From Microbacterium sp. ACRRU (GTDB lineage Bacteria; Actinomycetota; Actinomycetes; Actinomycetales; Microbacteriaceae): 64,000 nt of DNA. The stretch is taken from NCBI RefSeq assembly GCF_022346945.1, contig NZ_JAKRNI010000001.1, positions 62,001 to 126,000 of the forward strand. The letters run 5' to 3'. Positions within the stretch are counted from its first letter, which is position 1. Each line of letters opens with the position of its first letter. The notes under the pieces were generated by a model. The model did not search any database. It saw only the letters and a program-made list of their open reading frames with translations, and was not told the DNA's origin. Both the position numbers and the translations under genes were made by a program. Of this stretch, positions 33,752 to 41,928 are shown piece by piece.

Positions 33752-33778
33752 GACGGGAAGCTTCGCGATGAACGTTTC
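33752..33778 (-). promoter_or_regulatory. Candidate ECF-sigma promoter (CGAAAC - N18 - CGTC) for CHRD-sortase operon
   Basis: On the minus strand GAAAC (plus 33774-33778) and CGTC (plus 33752-33755) lie 18 nt apart, about 75 bp before the CHRD start. AAC and CGTC are the usual -35/-10 cores of ECF promoters, normally 16-17 nt apart, so the fit is imperfect. The divergent gene is an ECF sigma factor. Confidence 0.3.
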
Positions 33779-33886
33779 GGAGCTCGTCGACGTATTCCTC
33801 GGCGAGTCCAACGGCATCGCGACCGTTAGCCTCGGGGAGGACGGTCACCGATGGTCGGTCGACGGGCGGCTTCCGCCGCGGAACGC

Positions 33887-33893
33887 GAGGAGG
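33887..33893 (+). promoter_or_regulatory. Ribosome binding site GAGGAGG deciding the sigma-factor start
   Basis: GAGGAGG ends 5 nt before ATG 33899. It favours that start over the in-frame ATG at 33851, which lacks such a sequence. Confidence 0.7.
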
Positions 33894-33898
33894 CACCC

Positions 33899-34426
33899 AT
33901 GCGCGCGCCTCGGCGACGGGCGGTCGCGTTCGACGTGCGGCGTGCATTCGAGGAGCATGGCGGCGCGCTTCTCGGCTACGCGGTCAACGCCCTGCGTGAC
34001 CGGCCCCTGGCCGAGGACTGCGTGCAGGAGACCTTCCTGCGTGCGTGGCGTGCGCGAGACCGGTTCGACCCGGAGCAGGCGTCGGAGCGCACGTGGCTCT
34101 TCTCTATCGCGCGCAACGTCATCGTCGACGCCCTGCGTACGCGGGCACGCCTTCCGCTCATCGGCGACGACGCGGAACTCGAGAGCCGTGCCACCGACGC
34201 CATCGACCCGCTGGAGCGCCTGCGCATGCTCGAGGCCCTCGCTGTCCTGAGCGAGGCCCACCGCACAGCGGTCGTCGCCGTCCATCTTCACGGTCGGAGT
34301 TATCAGGAGCTCTCGGATGCCACGGGTGTCCCCGTCTCCACCTGGCGTACGCGCACGTTCCATGCGCTCCGCGCCCTCCGCACGCACTTCGAAGGAAGGG
34401 AGGAGCCGGATGCGCGCTCCCGATGA
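33899..34426 (+). CDS. ECF-type RNA polymerase sigma factor (pair 2)
   Basis: 175 residues. Region 2: DVRRAFEEHGGALLGYAVNAL, LAEDCVQETFLRAWRARDRFD and RTWLFSIARNVIVDALR. Region 4: LAVLSEAHRTAVVAVHLHGRSYQELSDATGVPVSTWRTRTFHALRALR. The overlapping next gene is a membrane anti-sigma. Divergent from the CHRD protein and sortase genes, so these are candidate targets. A TAGCCT box at 33827-33832 may be a vegetative promoter for the sigma gene. Confidence 0.9.
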   Translation: MRAPRRRAVAFDVRRAFEEHGGALLGYAVNALRDRPLAEDCVQETFLRAWRARDRFDPEQASERTWLFSIARNVIVDALRTRARLPLIGDDAELESRATDAIDPLERLRMLEALAVLSEAHRTAVVAVHLHGRSYQELSDATGVPVSTWRTRTFHALRALRTHFEGREEPDARSR

Positions 34427-35126
34427 CCGATGGGCCGAACTCGTCGCCGCTGCCCTGGCGGGAGAACTGACCCGCGCCGAGGCGGAGGAGTTCGACGAAC
34501 TGCGTCGCGGCCACCCGCGACGCGCCGACGAATACGCCGGCCTGCAGGAGGTCGCACGTCGCCTCCGCCAGGGCGACGTCACGTGGATCGCCCCGCGCGA
34601 CACCGCCGACCTGGGCGAGCGGATCATGGCATCCATCGATCGCGAGGATGCCGCAGCGGCGGTCCCGGCGCCCGGCACCCCGGCCGTGGTTCCCCGCCGC
34701 CGACGGCCCTGGATCGCCCCCGTTTCGGCCGCGGCGTGTCTGGTGGTCGGTGTCATCGTGGGGGTGAACGGAGCAGAACTCCTTCGCCCCTCCGCACCCT
34801 CGGGACCGCCCGGAACCCTCGGAGCTGTCGAAAGCATCGTCGTGGACGACGACGTCGCCGAGGTCGACGTCGACGCGCAGCTCGTGGCGCACACGTGGGG
34901 GACCGAGGCCTACCTGCAGGCCACCGGACTCGATGTGGGAGCGACCTACGAGCTGGTGTTCGTGGGCGCGGACGGCGGAGAGTTCTCGGCCGGCGAGGTG
35001 CTCGGTTCCGAGGTGCCGATCGTGTGCCGGATGAACGCAGCCGTGCTGAGGGCGGACACCGTCCGCATGGAGCTGCGCGACACCGAGGATGCCGTGGTCG
35101 CGCACGCGGATCTTCCGGGCGTGTGA
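34410..35126 (+). CDS. Membrane anti-sigma factor lacking the zinc motif
   Basis: 238 residues. A cytoplasmic helical N-terminus (RWAELVAAALAGELTRAEAEEFDELRRGHPRRADEYAGL...), one membrane helix (about 92-112, WIAPVSAAACLVVGVIVGVNG), and an extracytoplasmic beta-rich domain with YLQATGLDVGATYELVFVGADGGEF like that of RskA anti-sigmas. Unlike the anti-sigma at 22211 it has no HxxxCxxC, so a redox/zinc switch is unlikely and release by regulated proteolysis is the more likely route. Overlaps the sigma gene by 17 bp; AAGGGAGGAG sits before ATG 34410. Confidence 0.85.
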   Translation: MRAPDDRWAELVAAALAGELTRAEAEEFDELRRGHPRRADEYAGLQEVARRLRQGDVTWIAPRDTADLGERIMASIDREDAAAAVPAPGTPAVVPRRRRPWIAPVSAAACLVVGVIVGVNGAELLRPSAPSGPPGTLGAVESIVVDDDVAEVDVDAQLVAHTWGTEAYLQATGLDVGATYELVFVGADGGEFSAGEVLGSEVPIVCRMNAAVLRADTVRMELRDTEDAVVAHADLPGV

Positions 35127-35245
35127 TCCAGGGGGCACCGTGCCTCACGGCGAGCGGTAGGTCAAGCCCCCCGACGGCAACGAGGGCGTCGACCTACCGT
35201 GGAGGACATCGGGAGATACCCGGATACCACGCGGGAGGAGCCGAC

Positions 35246-35416
35246 ATGGGACTCGACGACAAGATCAAGAACGCCGCTGAAAACCTCACCGGAAAGGCGA
35301 AGGAAGCCGCCGGCAAGACGACGGACAACGAGCGCCTCGAGGCCGAGGGACACGCCGACCAGAGCAAGGCCAACGTCAAGCAGGCCGGCGAGAACGTCAA
35401 GGACGCCTTCAAGTAA
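35246..35416 (+). CDS. CsbD family small stress protein
   Basis: 56 residues: MGLDDKIKNAAENLTGKAKE start, GKTTDNERLEAEGHADQ, then KANVKQAGENVKDAFK. Amphipathic, charged, low-complexity helices of this kind define CsbD-like proteins, general-stress proteins of unknown mechanism. GGGAGGAG lies 5 bp before the ATG. Monocistronic: 119 bp after the anti-sigma and closed by its own hairpin. A link to the adjacent sigma factor is tempting but unproven. Confidence 0.9.
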   Translation: MGLDDKIKNAAENLTGKAKEAAGKTTDNERLEAEGHADQSKANVKQAGENVKDAFK

Positions 35417-35428
35417 GTCGCCCTCCCC

Positions 35429-35459
35429 GAATGCCCCGGCCGTCCTGGTCGGGGCATTC
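35429..35459 (+). terminator. Terminator after csbD-like gene
   Basis: Perfect 10-bp stem GAATGCCCCG / CGGGGCATTC with an 11-nt loop, followed by CTGTTCTCC; starts 12 bp after the stop. Confidence 0.8.
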
Positions 35460-35517
35460 CTGTTCTCCGGACGGGGCGATGACCAAACCGGCCGATCCTC
35501 ACCGGGATAATGGCGAC

Positions 35518-36486
35518 ATGACCGCTGCTGTTCCCACCGAGACCCCCACGCTGGTCTCGGGTACCCCCGTCGTCCTCCGCGCCCACGGCTACGAAGCCGC
35601 CGTCGCGAGCGTCGGCGCCTCTCTCCGCTCGCTGACCTTCGAGGGGCGCGACCTTGTCGTCCCCTTCGACGAGGACGAACTGCGTCCCGCCTACCGGGGG
35701 ACCACGCTCGCGCCGTGGCCGAACCGCATCGTGGATGGCATCCACCGCTTCGACGGACGCGAGCACCAGCTCCCTCTCACCGAGCCCAACCGAGGGCACG
35801 CGCTCCACGGCCTGCTGTCATGGGCGCACTGGAACGTCCGCGACGTGTCGGACGATGCGGTCACCCTGACGGCGACGCTCCCCGCACAAGCGGGATACCC
35901 GTGGTGGCTCGTCGTGTCGACGACGTACCGGCTGGATGCCGACGGCCTCACCCAGACGGTGCGGGCGACCAACCTCGCCGACACCCCCGCACCGTGGGGT
36001 ACCGGCCCGCACCCGTACCTGGTCGCAGGCCCCGCCGCTCTCGACGAGTGGACGCTCAGCCTCCCGGCCGACACCGTGCTCGAGGTGACGCCCGACCGCC
36101 TGTCGCCGGTGGCGCTGGCATCCGTCACGGTCGATGCGGCGCGCTTCGACTTCCGCGATGCGCGAGAGATCGGTGCCGTCGAGATCGACCACGCCTACAC
36201 CGGACTGATCTGGGATGCCGACGGCCGGGCGACCGTCACGGTCACCGACCCGTCGGGCACGGGTGTGGCGATGAGCTGGGCGGGGGAGTGCGCGTGGGTG
36301 CAGATCCACACGGCGGATCAGCCCACCGGGCCGGGTACGCCCGGGCATCGCGCGGGGCTCGCGGTGGAGCCGATGACGTGCGCGCCGGACGCGTTCAACG
36401 ACGACGCCTACGACTTCGACACCGGTGTGGTCTCGCTCGACCCCGGCGCCTCGCACGAGGCCGGATGGACCATCTCGGCCCGCTGA
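35518..36486 (+). CDS. Aldose 1-epimerase family protein
   Basis: 322 residues. Galactose mutarotase-like beta-sandwich: VASVGASLRSLTFEGRDLVVPF, APWPNRIVDGIHRFDGREHQL with the substrate Arg, NRGHALHGLLSWAHW with a catalytic His, GTGPHPYLVAG with the second His, and LAVEPMTCAPDAFN with the catalytic Glu. It fits the GalM/YeaD-like branch used for alpha/beta interconversion of hexoses; exact sugar unknown. GATAAT (35506-35511) ends 6 nt before ATG 35518, a near-consensus leaderless promoter. Confidence 0.92.
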   Translation: MTAAVPTETPTLVSGTPVVLRAHGYEAAVASVGASLRSLTFEGRDLVVPFDEDELRPAYRGTTLAPWPNRIVDGIHRFDGREHQLPLTEPNRGHALHGLLSWAHWNVRDVSDDAVTLTATLPAQAGYPWWLVVSTTYRLDADGLTQTVRATNLADTPAPWGTGPHPYLVAGPAALDEWTLSLPADTVLEVTPDRLSPVALASVTVDAARFDFRDAREIGAVEIDHAYTGLIWDADGRATVTVTDPSGTGVAMSWAGECAWVQIHTADQPTGPGTPGHRAGLAVEPMTCAPDAFNDDAYDFDTGVVSLDPGASHEAGWTISAR

Positions 36487-36497
36487 GCCCGCACACG

Positions 36498-36530
36498 GAA
36501 CCGCCCCGATCGATGTGATCGGGGCGGTTC
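36498..36530. terminator. Bidirectional terminator between aldose epimerase and zinc-ribbon genes
   Basis: Perfect 14-bp stem GAACCGCCCCGATC / GATCGGGGCGGTTC with loop GATGT, between convergent genes (stops 36486 and 36542). Confidence 0.9.
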
Positions 36531-36541
36531 TGCGTGGTGTG

Positions 36542-36946
36542 TCAGACGACCTGCGCGCCGCACATGCCGCAATCGCCTCCGGCGGAGACTTCGACGAAGC
36601 AGTCGGGGCACATCGCCCGCGTGGGACGGTCGGTGACCGGCACCGGCTTGGGCGAGGCCGTACGGCGCTCCGCACGCGGGGCGGACGCGCGCTTCTTCAG
36701 CTCGATCGGCGCGGCCGGCGCGGGTGCCGGAGCCGGCTTGTGCTCCGCGCAGTAGAACCGGACGAAGCCGCCGTGGTGCTTGGGATGACGGTGCTTCACC
36801 GCCCACAGCTGCGTGCGGTCGAACAGCTCTCCGTCTGCACCGCACCCGACGCAGCGGGTGGGTTCACCGGGGACGACATCGGCGACGACGACGGGAACGT
36901 CGAAGGCGATGGCATCCCGCCAGTCCGAGGACGAGACGATCTTCAT
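36542..36946 (-). CDS. Small Cys-rich zinc-ribbon protein, unknown function
   Basis: 134 residues. Three Cys clusters: CVGCGADGELFD (about 45-56), FYCAEHKP, and MCPDCFVEVSAGGDCGMCGAQVV at the C-terminus; the last has two CxxC pairs, a zinc-ribbon pattern. A basic Ala/Pro/Lys-rich linker (about 75-110) joins them. Not a family I can name. Start ATG 36946 has GAAGAAGGG about 8 bp upstream; the frame runs further but without conserved sequence. It is divergent from the flotillin gene and could share its control region. Confidence 0.75.
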   Translation of the reverse strand: MKIVSSSDWRDAIAFDVPVVVADVVPGEPTRCVGCGADGELFDRTQLWAVKHRHPKHHGGFVRFYCAEHKPAPAPAPAAPIELKKRASAPRAERRTASPKPVPVTDRPTRAMCPDCFVEVSAGGDCGMCGAQVV

Positions 36947-37119
36947 GGGGGACCCTTCTTCGGCGGTTCGGGCCGCCTCACCCACAACGGTACGCGTCCG
37001 CCGTGGGGTGCGGGGACGGATATCCGTCCACAGGGGGATGGACACCGGGTGCGGGCCCCCCGATAGGTTGGGAGGAATTCCCCCGCGTCGCCTCGGGCGG
37101 CGCCCATCGAAGGAGAAGC

Positions 37120-38565
37120 ATGGAAATCGCCGCTCTGGGGGCGATCGGTCTCGTCGTCGTCATCGCTCTCGTCGTCGTCATCGTGGTCGTCCTGATCGTC
37201 GCGGGCCTGATCCGCGGCTGGTATCGCGTCGCGAAGGCCGATGAAGCCCTGGTCATCGTCGGTAAGCGCCAGAAGGCCGCCGACGGGAACTCGTCTCGCA
37301 TCACCGTCATCACCGGTGGCGGCGCCATCGTCAACCCGCTCACGCAGCGGGGCGAGATGATCTCGCTGCGCGCCCGTCAGATCAAGATGGAGCCGACCGC
37401 GCAGTCCTCCAACGGCGTCACCGTGAACGTCAGCGGTGTGGCCCTGGTGAAGATCGGCTCGGATCCCGAATCCGTGCGTCGCGCGGCCGAACGTTTCGCC
37501 TCGCAGGACAAAGCGATCGAGCAGTTCACCACCGAGCAGCTCGAGGGTGCGCTGCGCGGTGTCGTGGCGACGCTCACCGTCGAGGAACTCATGCGTGACC
37601 GGCAGCGGCTGTCGGACCAGATCGCCGAGGGCATCAAGGGCGACCTGTCGTCGCAGGGGCTGATCCTCGACTCGTTCCAGATCCAGGGCGTCACCGACAG
37701 CAACGGCTACATCTCCGCTCTCGGTGCCACCGAGGTCGAGCGCGTCAAGCGCGAGGCCGAAGTCGCACGCATCAACGCGGTGCGAGAGATCCGCGCGCGG
37801 CAGATCGCCACCGACGAAGCCAACCTCATCGAGCAGACCGCGCTCGACAAGAACAGCGCCGCCGCGAAGGCCGAGGTCGGTCGCGCCAACGCCGAGGCGG
37901 AGCAGGCCGAGGCGCTCACGCGCGCCGAGCGTCGGCAGGCGGTCCTCCAGCAGGAGGCGCAGAACACGCAGGCCCGCCTCGAGTCCGAGGTCGCCCGCGT
38001 CGCCGACGCCGACCTCTACCAGCGGCAGAAGGAGGCCGACGCCGAGGCCTACGCGCAGATCAAGGCGGCGCAGGCCCGCGCACAGATCGCCGAGCAGGAA
38101 GCCGCCGCGGTACGCGTGCGTGCCGAGGCCGATGCGCAGGCCGTGCGCCTGGCCGGTGAGGCCCGCGCCGAAGCGATCCGCGCCGAGGCCGAGGCGCTGT
38201 CGCACAACCAGGAGGCCCTGCTCGCGCAGCGGGCGCTGGAGGCGCTCGTGCCGATGATGGCCGAGTTCGCAAAGGGCTACGACCGCGTCGGCAACGTCAC
38301 GGTGCTCGGTGGAGAAGGCGCCAGCGGCCACCTCGCGGCCGAATCGGCGACGGGTCTGCGCTCGTCCTTCGAGGCGGTGCGTGCGGCGACCGGTATCGAC
38401 CTGACCGCCATCATCCAGGGCCGCGCCGTGGCCGATGCGTTCGCCGATGCGTCGCGCCGACCTACGGAGCCGGCTTCCGCGGCTTCGGACCGCTCCGCGC
38501 CGGTGACGCCGCCCACTCCGGCCGCGTCGGCGACGCGGCCGACGGCCCCCGAGCCGCAGGACTGA
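37120..38565 (+). CDS. Flotillin/SPFH-domain membrane scaffold protein
   Basis: 481 residues. N-terminal membrane helix (about 5-28, all Val/Ile/Ala), SPFH/band-7 domain (about 33-190: ADEALVIVGKRQKA, GGGAIVNPLTQRGEMISLRA, SSNGVTVNVSGVALVKI), a long Ala/Glu coiled coil (about 200-370, with ERVKREAEVARIN and QRQKEADAEAYAQIKAAQARAQ), then EALVPMMAEFAKGYDRVGNVTVL, the flotillin C-terminal motif, and a Pro/Ser/Thr-rich tail. Flotillins form oligomeric scaffolds in membrane domains. AAGGAG lies 4 bp before ATG 37120. The Fpg/Nei gene follows at 13 bp. Confidence 0.92.
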   Translation: MEIAALGAIGLVVVIALVVVIVVVLIVAGLIRGWYRVAKADEALVIVGKRQKAADGNSSRITVITGGGAIVNPLTQRGEMISLRARQIKMEPTAQSSNGVTVNVSGVALVKIGSDPESVRRAAERFASQDKAIEQFTTEQLEGALRGVVATLTVEELMRDRQRLSDQIAEGIKGDLSSQGLILDSFQIQGVTDSNGYISALGATEVERVKREAEVARINAVREIRARQIATDEANLIEQTALDKNSAAAKAEVGRANAEAEQAEALTRAERRQAVLQQEAQNTQARLESEVARVADADLYQRQKEADAEAYAQIKAAQARAQIAEQEAAAVRVRAEADAQAVRLAGEARAEAIRAEAEALSHNQEALLAQRALEALVPMMAEFAKGYDRVGNVTVLGGEGASGHLAAESATGLRSSFEAVRAATGIDLTAIIQGRAVADAFADASRRPTEPASAASDRSAPVTPPTPAASATRPTAPEPQD

Positions 38566-38578
38566 CAGGGCCGCCACC

Positions 38579-39400
38579 GTGCCCGAGGCGCCCGAGGTTG
38601 AGGCGCTCACGCTGTTTCTGCGTGAGCGCCTCACCGGGCAGGCGGTGCGTGCGGTGGAAGTGGTCGAGTTCCGGGCCGTGAAGTCGCGACCCCGCTCACT
38701 CGACGAGCTCGTCGGGCGGACGGTCACGGAGGTCGTGCGATACGGCAAGCACATCGACATCGATCTGGAGGGAACGCATCTCGGGATCGGGTTCGGTCGC
38801 GCCGGTTGGGCGACGTGGACCGACGACGCCATGGCATCCGATTCCTCTCCCGACGGTGCCGCGGTCATCGCTCGCGTGCGCTTCGACGGTGGTGTCCTCG
38901 GTATCACCGACGCGGGCGACTGGCTGTCAGTGCAGCTTCACGTCATCGACGACCCGCGCGAGGTTCCGTCCGTGGCGAAACTCGGCCCGGATGCCGCCGA
39001 CCCGGGGTTCTCACGCGACGACCTCGCCCGCGCGCTGGGCACGCGCCGTAAGCAGCTCAAGTCGCTTCTGCAGGAGCAGGAATCCCTGGCCGGCATCGGC
39101 AACGCGTACTCGGACGAGATCCTCTACGTCGCGCGCCTGTCGCCCGTCGCCCACGCGGCAGCCCTCACGGACGGCGAGATCACACGACTGCACGAGGCGC
39201 TTCGCTCCGTGCTCGACGAGGCCGTCGCGTCGCGCCGCGGAGTGCCCATTGCCGATCAGAAAGCGGCGAAGGTCGCGGCGATGCGGGTGCACGGGCGCAC
39301 CGGCGAGCCGTGCCCCGACGGCGACGGCGTCGTCGAGGACATTCCCGGCACGAAGGGCGGTGGCCAGTACTGCCCCGCGTGCCAGCCGCCGCACGCCTGA
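38579..39400 (+). CDS. Fpg/Nei family DNA glycosylase/AP lyase
   Basis: 273 residues. Excises oxidised bases and nicks at the abasic site. After removal of the initiator Met, the catalytic proline follows at once: PEAPEVEALTLFLRERL. Further marks are the helix-two-turn-helix LAGIGNAYSDEILYVARLSP (Asn-containing DNA loop), KVAAMRVHGRTGEPCP, and the zinc finger Cys set (EPCPDG...QYCPACQ). The zinc-finger sequence and length suit the actinobacterial Nei-like branch rather than classical MutM. GTG start; 13 bp after the flotillin gene. Confidence 0.9.
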   Translation: MPEAPEVEALTLFLRERLTGQAVRAVEVVEFRAVKSRPRSLDELVGRTVTEVVRYGKHIDIDLEGTHLGIGFGRAGWATWTDDAMASDSSPDGAAVIARVRFDGGVLGITDAGDWLSVQLHVIDDPREVPSVAKLGPDAADPGFSRDDLARALGTRRKQLKSLLQEQESLAGIGNAYSDEILYVARLSPVAHAAALTDGEITRLHEALRSVLDEAVASRRGVPIADQKAAKVAAMRVHGRTGEPCPDGDGVVEDIPGTKGGGQYCPACQPPHA

Positions 39401-39512
39401 CCCTGCGGCCGCCGCTCTCTCGCCGCCGCGGTGTCATCGCGCTGCATCCGTGCGGCAGGCAGCGGGGCAGACGTCGGCACGATGACGTCTCCGCGAACCG
39501 GATGAACGACGA

Positions 39513-39540
39513 AGGGCCCCGAGCCGAAGCCCGGAGCCCT
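39513..39540 (-). terminator. Probable terminator after the DJ-1/PfpI gene
   Basis: AGGGCCCCG...CGGAGCCCT imperfect stem with loop AGCCGAAGCC, 15 bp past the minus-strand stop at 39555. The 154 bp between the two convergent genes (39401-39554) hold nothing else that I can support. Confidence 0.4.
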
Positions 39541-39554
39541 GCGCTCGAACGGTG

Positions 39555-40103
39555 TCAGGCCGTCTGGCCCGCGTGCTTTCCCTCGGCGACCTCCTCGACG
39601 AGCTTGGCGTTGAACGCCGGCAGGTCGTCGGGGTTGCGGCTCGAGACGAGGCCGTGGTCGACGTGGACCTCCTCGTCGACCCAGGTGGCGCCGGCGTTGC
39701 GCAGGTCGGTCTGCAGCGTCGGGTAGCTGGTGAGGGTGCGGCCCTTGAGAACATCCGCCTCGGTGAGGATCCACCCGCCGTGGCAGATGACGGCGACCGG
39801 CTTGTGCTGGTCGAAGAAGGCACGGGCGAAGTGCACGGCATCCTTCACGATCCGGATGTCGTCCGCGTTCTGAACGCCGCCGGGGAGGACGAGCGCGTCG
39901 AAGTCGTCGGCCGTCGCCGCACCGACGGGGAGGTCGACCTTCTGCTCGTGCCCCTTCTCGCCCGTGACGCTACCGTCAGCGGGGGAGACGAGTACGGCCT
40001 CCGCGCCGGCCGAGGTGACGGCGTCCCACGGGCTGGTGAGCTCGCTGTCTTCGAAGCCGTCGGTGAGAAGGAAGGCGATGCGCTTTCCGGTGAGGTCCGT
40101 CAT
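39555..40103 (-). CDS. DJ-1/PfpI family protein (type 1 glutamine amidotransferase-like)
   Basis: 182 residues. Start LTGKRIAFLLTDGFEDSEL carries the conserved Glu of the family; VLPGGVQNADDIR and VAVICHGGWIL contain the nucleophile elbow with the reactive Cys followed by His-Gly-Gly. This is the PfpI/YhbO/YajL group, with proposed deglycase or chaperone activity in carbonyl and oxidative stress. ATG 40103 with GAGGAG upstream; the extra 16 in-frame codons to 40151 are not family-like. Divergent from the 43-residue gene. Confidence 0.92.
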   Translation of the reverse strand: MTDLTGKRIAFLLTDGFEDSELTSPWDAVTSAGAEAVLVSPADGSVTGEKGHEQKVDLPVGAATADDFDALVLPGGVQNADDIRIVKDAVHFARAFFDQHKPVAVICHGGWILTEADVLKGRTLTSYPTLQTDLRNAGATWVDEEVHVDHGLVSSRNPDDLPAFNAKLVEEVAEGKHAGQTA

Positions 40104-40254
40104 GGGGACTCCTCTCGTTCGTGGTCGGGATGCCACCACGCTACGAACCACCCGTGACGGCGCCGCGGGGGTTGCGGATGCCCGGACCGGGGGCTACGGG
40201 CGCCCGCGCCGTCTCGCGCCGTCACGGGGCGGCCCCGGCGACGGGGCGCGGGCG

Positions 40255-40260
40255 TAGCAT
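40255..40260 (+). promoter_or_regulatory. -10 box (TAGCAT) of leaderless small Cys-rich gene
   Basis: TAGCAT ends 6 nt before ATG 40267 (gap GGACGG), the standard leaderless geometry of this window. It is a main reason to accept the short frame as a gene. Confidence 0.5.
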
Positions 40261-40266
40261 GGACGG

Positions 40267-40398
40267 ATGTCCGGTGACACCACCCCCGATACCGAGACGC
40301 CGCAGAAGCCTCTGATCGCTCTGCTGACGCCCGAGACCGACGACGACGTTCCTCCCGCTGCTCGCTGTTGCGGGGGCGGAGCCTGCTCGCTGGACTGA
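40267..40398 (+). CDS. Small Cys-rich protein (43 aa) ending in CCGGGACSLD
   Basis: 43 residues, too short for usual gene finders. Acidic, Thr/Pro-rich N-terminus (SGDTTPDTETPQ), a hydrophobic LIALLTP, an acidic DDD turn, then AARCCGGGACSLD with three Cys in the last ten residues. Support: correct leaderless promoter spacing, its own intergenic slot between two minus-strand genes, and high third-position GC. The Cys cluster could bind a metal or be a modification site; no modifying enzyme is next to it. It is not followed by a plus-strand gene, which argues against a cysteine-attenuation leader peptide. Confidence 0.6.
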   Translation: MSGDTTPDTETPQKPLIALLTPETDDDVPPAARCCGGGACSLD

Positions 40399-40406
40399 CG
40401 CGCGGA

Positions 40407-40424
40407 CGCTCCGGCGACGGAGCG
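40407..40424. terminator. Hairpin between small Cys-rich gene and DHA2 exporter
   Basis: Stem CGCTCCG / CGGAGCG with loop GCGA, flanked by further GCGCG/CGCGC complementarity, between convergent stops 40398 and 40435. No T tract. Confidence 0.45.
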
Positions 40425-40434
40425 CGCGCGGGCC

Positions 40435-41928
40435 TCAGTGCGCCATCGGCGCTGCGCCCTCGATCTGGTCGGCCGGCTTGCGAATGACGAAGGCACCGAC
40501 AATCAAGGGCAGCGAGACGATCGCAGCGATGAGGAAGGCCGTGCGCGTGCCGGCGGCATCGGCCTCGAGGCCCCCGCCGTTCGAGGCCGACACGGCGGAC
40601 ATGACCGTGACCAGGAGCGCGATGCCCGCGGCGCCCGCCACCTGCTGGACGGTGCCGACCACGGCGGAGCCGTACGAGTAGAACTGCGGCGCGACCGAGC
40701 CGAGGGAGGCCGTGAACAACGGCGTGAACGACAGCGCGAGTCCGATCGACAGCACCGTTTGGGCGACGATCAGCAGGACGAAGGACGTGTCCGTGCCCAC
40801 GGTGGAGTAGAACCACAGCATGGCGCTCGTGATGACCGCGCCGGGCACGAGCAGGACCTGGGTGCCGAAGCGGTCGTACAGGCGTCCGATCACCGGGCCG
40901 GCCAGGCCCATCGCGAGCGAGCCGGGCAGGACGGCGAGGCCGGTCTCGAGCGGGCTCTTGCCGAGGACGTTCTGCAGGTAGAGCGGAAGGAGGGTGATCG
41001 CGCCGAAGAACGCCAGCGACATCACACCCAACTGTGCGACCGACAGCGTGAAGTTGCGCGAGCGGAACACGCGCAGGTCGAGCAGCGCGACGCCGCCCTT
41101 CTGCAGGCGGAGCTGACGCAGGACGAACAGCGACAGCCCCACGGCACCGATGACGAGCGAGATCACGAGCGTGGCAGTGGATGCCGATTGCGCCGCGGCG
41201 GCGTCGGCTCCCGCACCGTGTCCGCCGCCGCCGATCTGGCTGAGTCCGAACACGAGACCGCCGAAGCCGAACGCCGACAGGATGACGGAGAGGATGTCGA
41301 TCGGAGCCCTCCGCGTCTCGCCGAGGTTGTGGATCCACCGCGCGCCGACGAACAGCGCGACGAGCGCGATCGGCAGCACGATGCCGAAGATCCAGTGCCA
41401 CCCGAGTGACTGCAGCACGAGGCCCGACATCGTCGGTCCGATCGCGGGCGCCAGGGCCATGACGATGCTGACGCGGCCCATCATCCGTCCGCGCTGCTGC
41501 GGGGGCACGATCGTCATGATCGTCGTCATCAGCAACGGCATCATGATCGCGGTGCCGGACGCCTGGATGACACGGGCGGCCACGAGCACCTCGAACCCGG
41601 GTGCGACGAACGCGACGAGGGTTCCAGCCGAGAACAGGCTCATTGCCGCGATGAACACCTGCCGCGTGGTGAATCGCTGCAGGAGGAAGCCGGTGATGGG
41701 GATGACGACGGCCATCGTCAGCATGAACGCGGTGGTCAGCCACTGCGCGGCGACGGCGGTGATGCCCAGATCGCGGATCAGAAACGGGATCGCCACGTTC
41801 ATGGTGGTCTCGTTGAGGATCGCCACGAACGCGGCCGTGAGCAGGAGCCAGATCACGCGGCTCTGCTCGGCGGTCACCCCCGACGCCGAGGCCGGGGGAG
41901 CGGTGGGGATTCCGGTGGTGGCGGCCAT
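40435..41928 (-). CDS. DHA2 family (EmrB/QacA-like) MFS drug exporter
   Basis: 497 residues, about 14 membrane helices. Family marks: LLTAAFVAILNETTMNVAIPFLI with the Asp/Asn-rich TM1, QWLTTAFMLTMAVVIPITGFL (the antiporter WLxTAYxL region), ARVIQASGTAIMMPLLMTTIM (motif with G/A-rich helix), RGRMMGRVSIVMALAPAIGPTMSGLVLQ (motif C gxxxGPxxGG-like), and a RLYDRFG loop in the second half. Proton-driven export of lipophilic drugs is likely; substrate unknown. The frame remains open far upstream through the ABC gene's complement, but the conserved protein starts at ATG 41928. Confidence 0.9.
   Translation of the reverse strand: MAATTGIPTAPPASASGVTAEQSRVIWLLLTAAFVAILNETTMNVAIPFLIRDLGITAVAAQWLTTAFMLTMAVVIPITGFLLQRFTTRQVFIAAMSLFSAGTLVAFVAPGFEVLVAARVIQASGTAIMMPLLMTTIMTIVPPQQRGRMMGRVSIVMALAPAIGPTMSGLVLQSLGWHWIFGIVLPIALVALFVGARWIHNLGETRRAPIDILSVILSAFGFGGLVFGLSQIGGGGHGAGADAAAAQSASTATLVISLVIGAVGLSLFVLRQLRLQKGGVALLDLRVFRSRNFTLSVAQLGVMSLAFFGAITLLPLYLQNVLGKSPLETGLAVLPGSLAMGLAGPVIGRLYDRFGTQVLLVPGAVITSAMLWFYSTVGTDTSFVLLIVAQTVLSIGLALSFTPLFTASLGSVAPQFYSYGSAVVGTVQQVAGAAGIALLVTVMSAVSASNGGGLEADAAGTRTAFLIAAIVSLPLIVGAFVIRKPADQIEGAAPMAH

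Noticed and set aside
40267..40398. Cysteine-attenuation leader peptide
   Set aside because: Leaderless Cys-rich leader peptides are known in actinobacteria, but here no plus-strand gene follows within reach, so there is nothing to attenuate.
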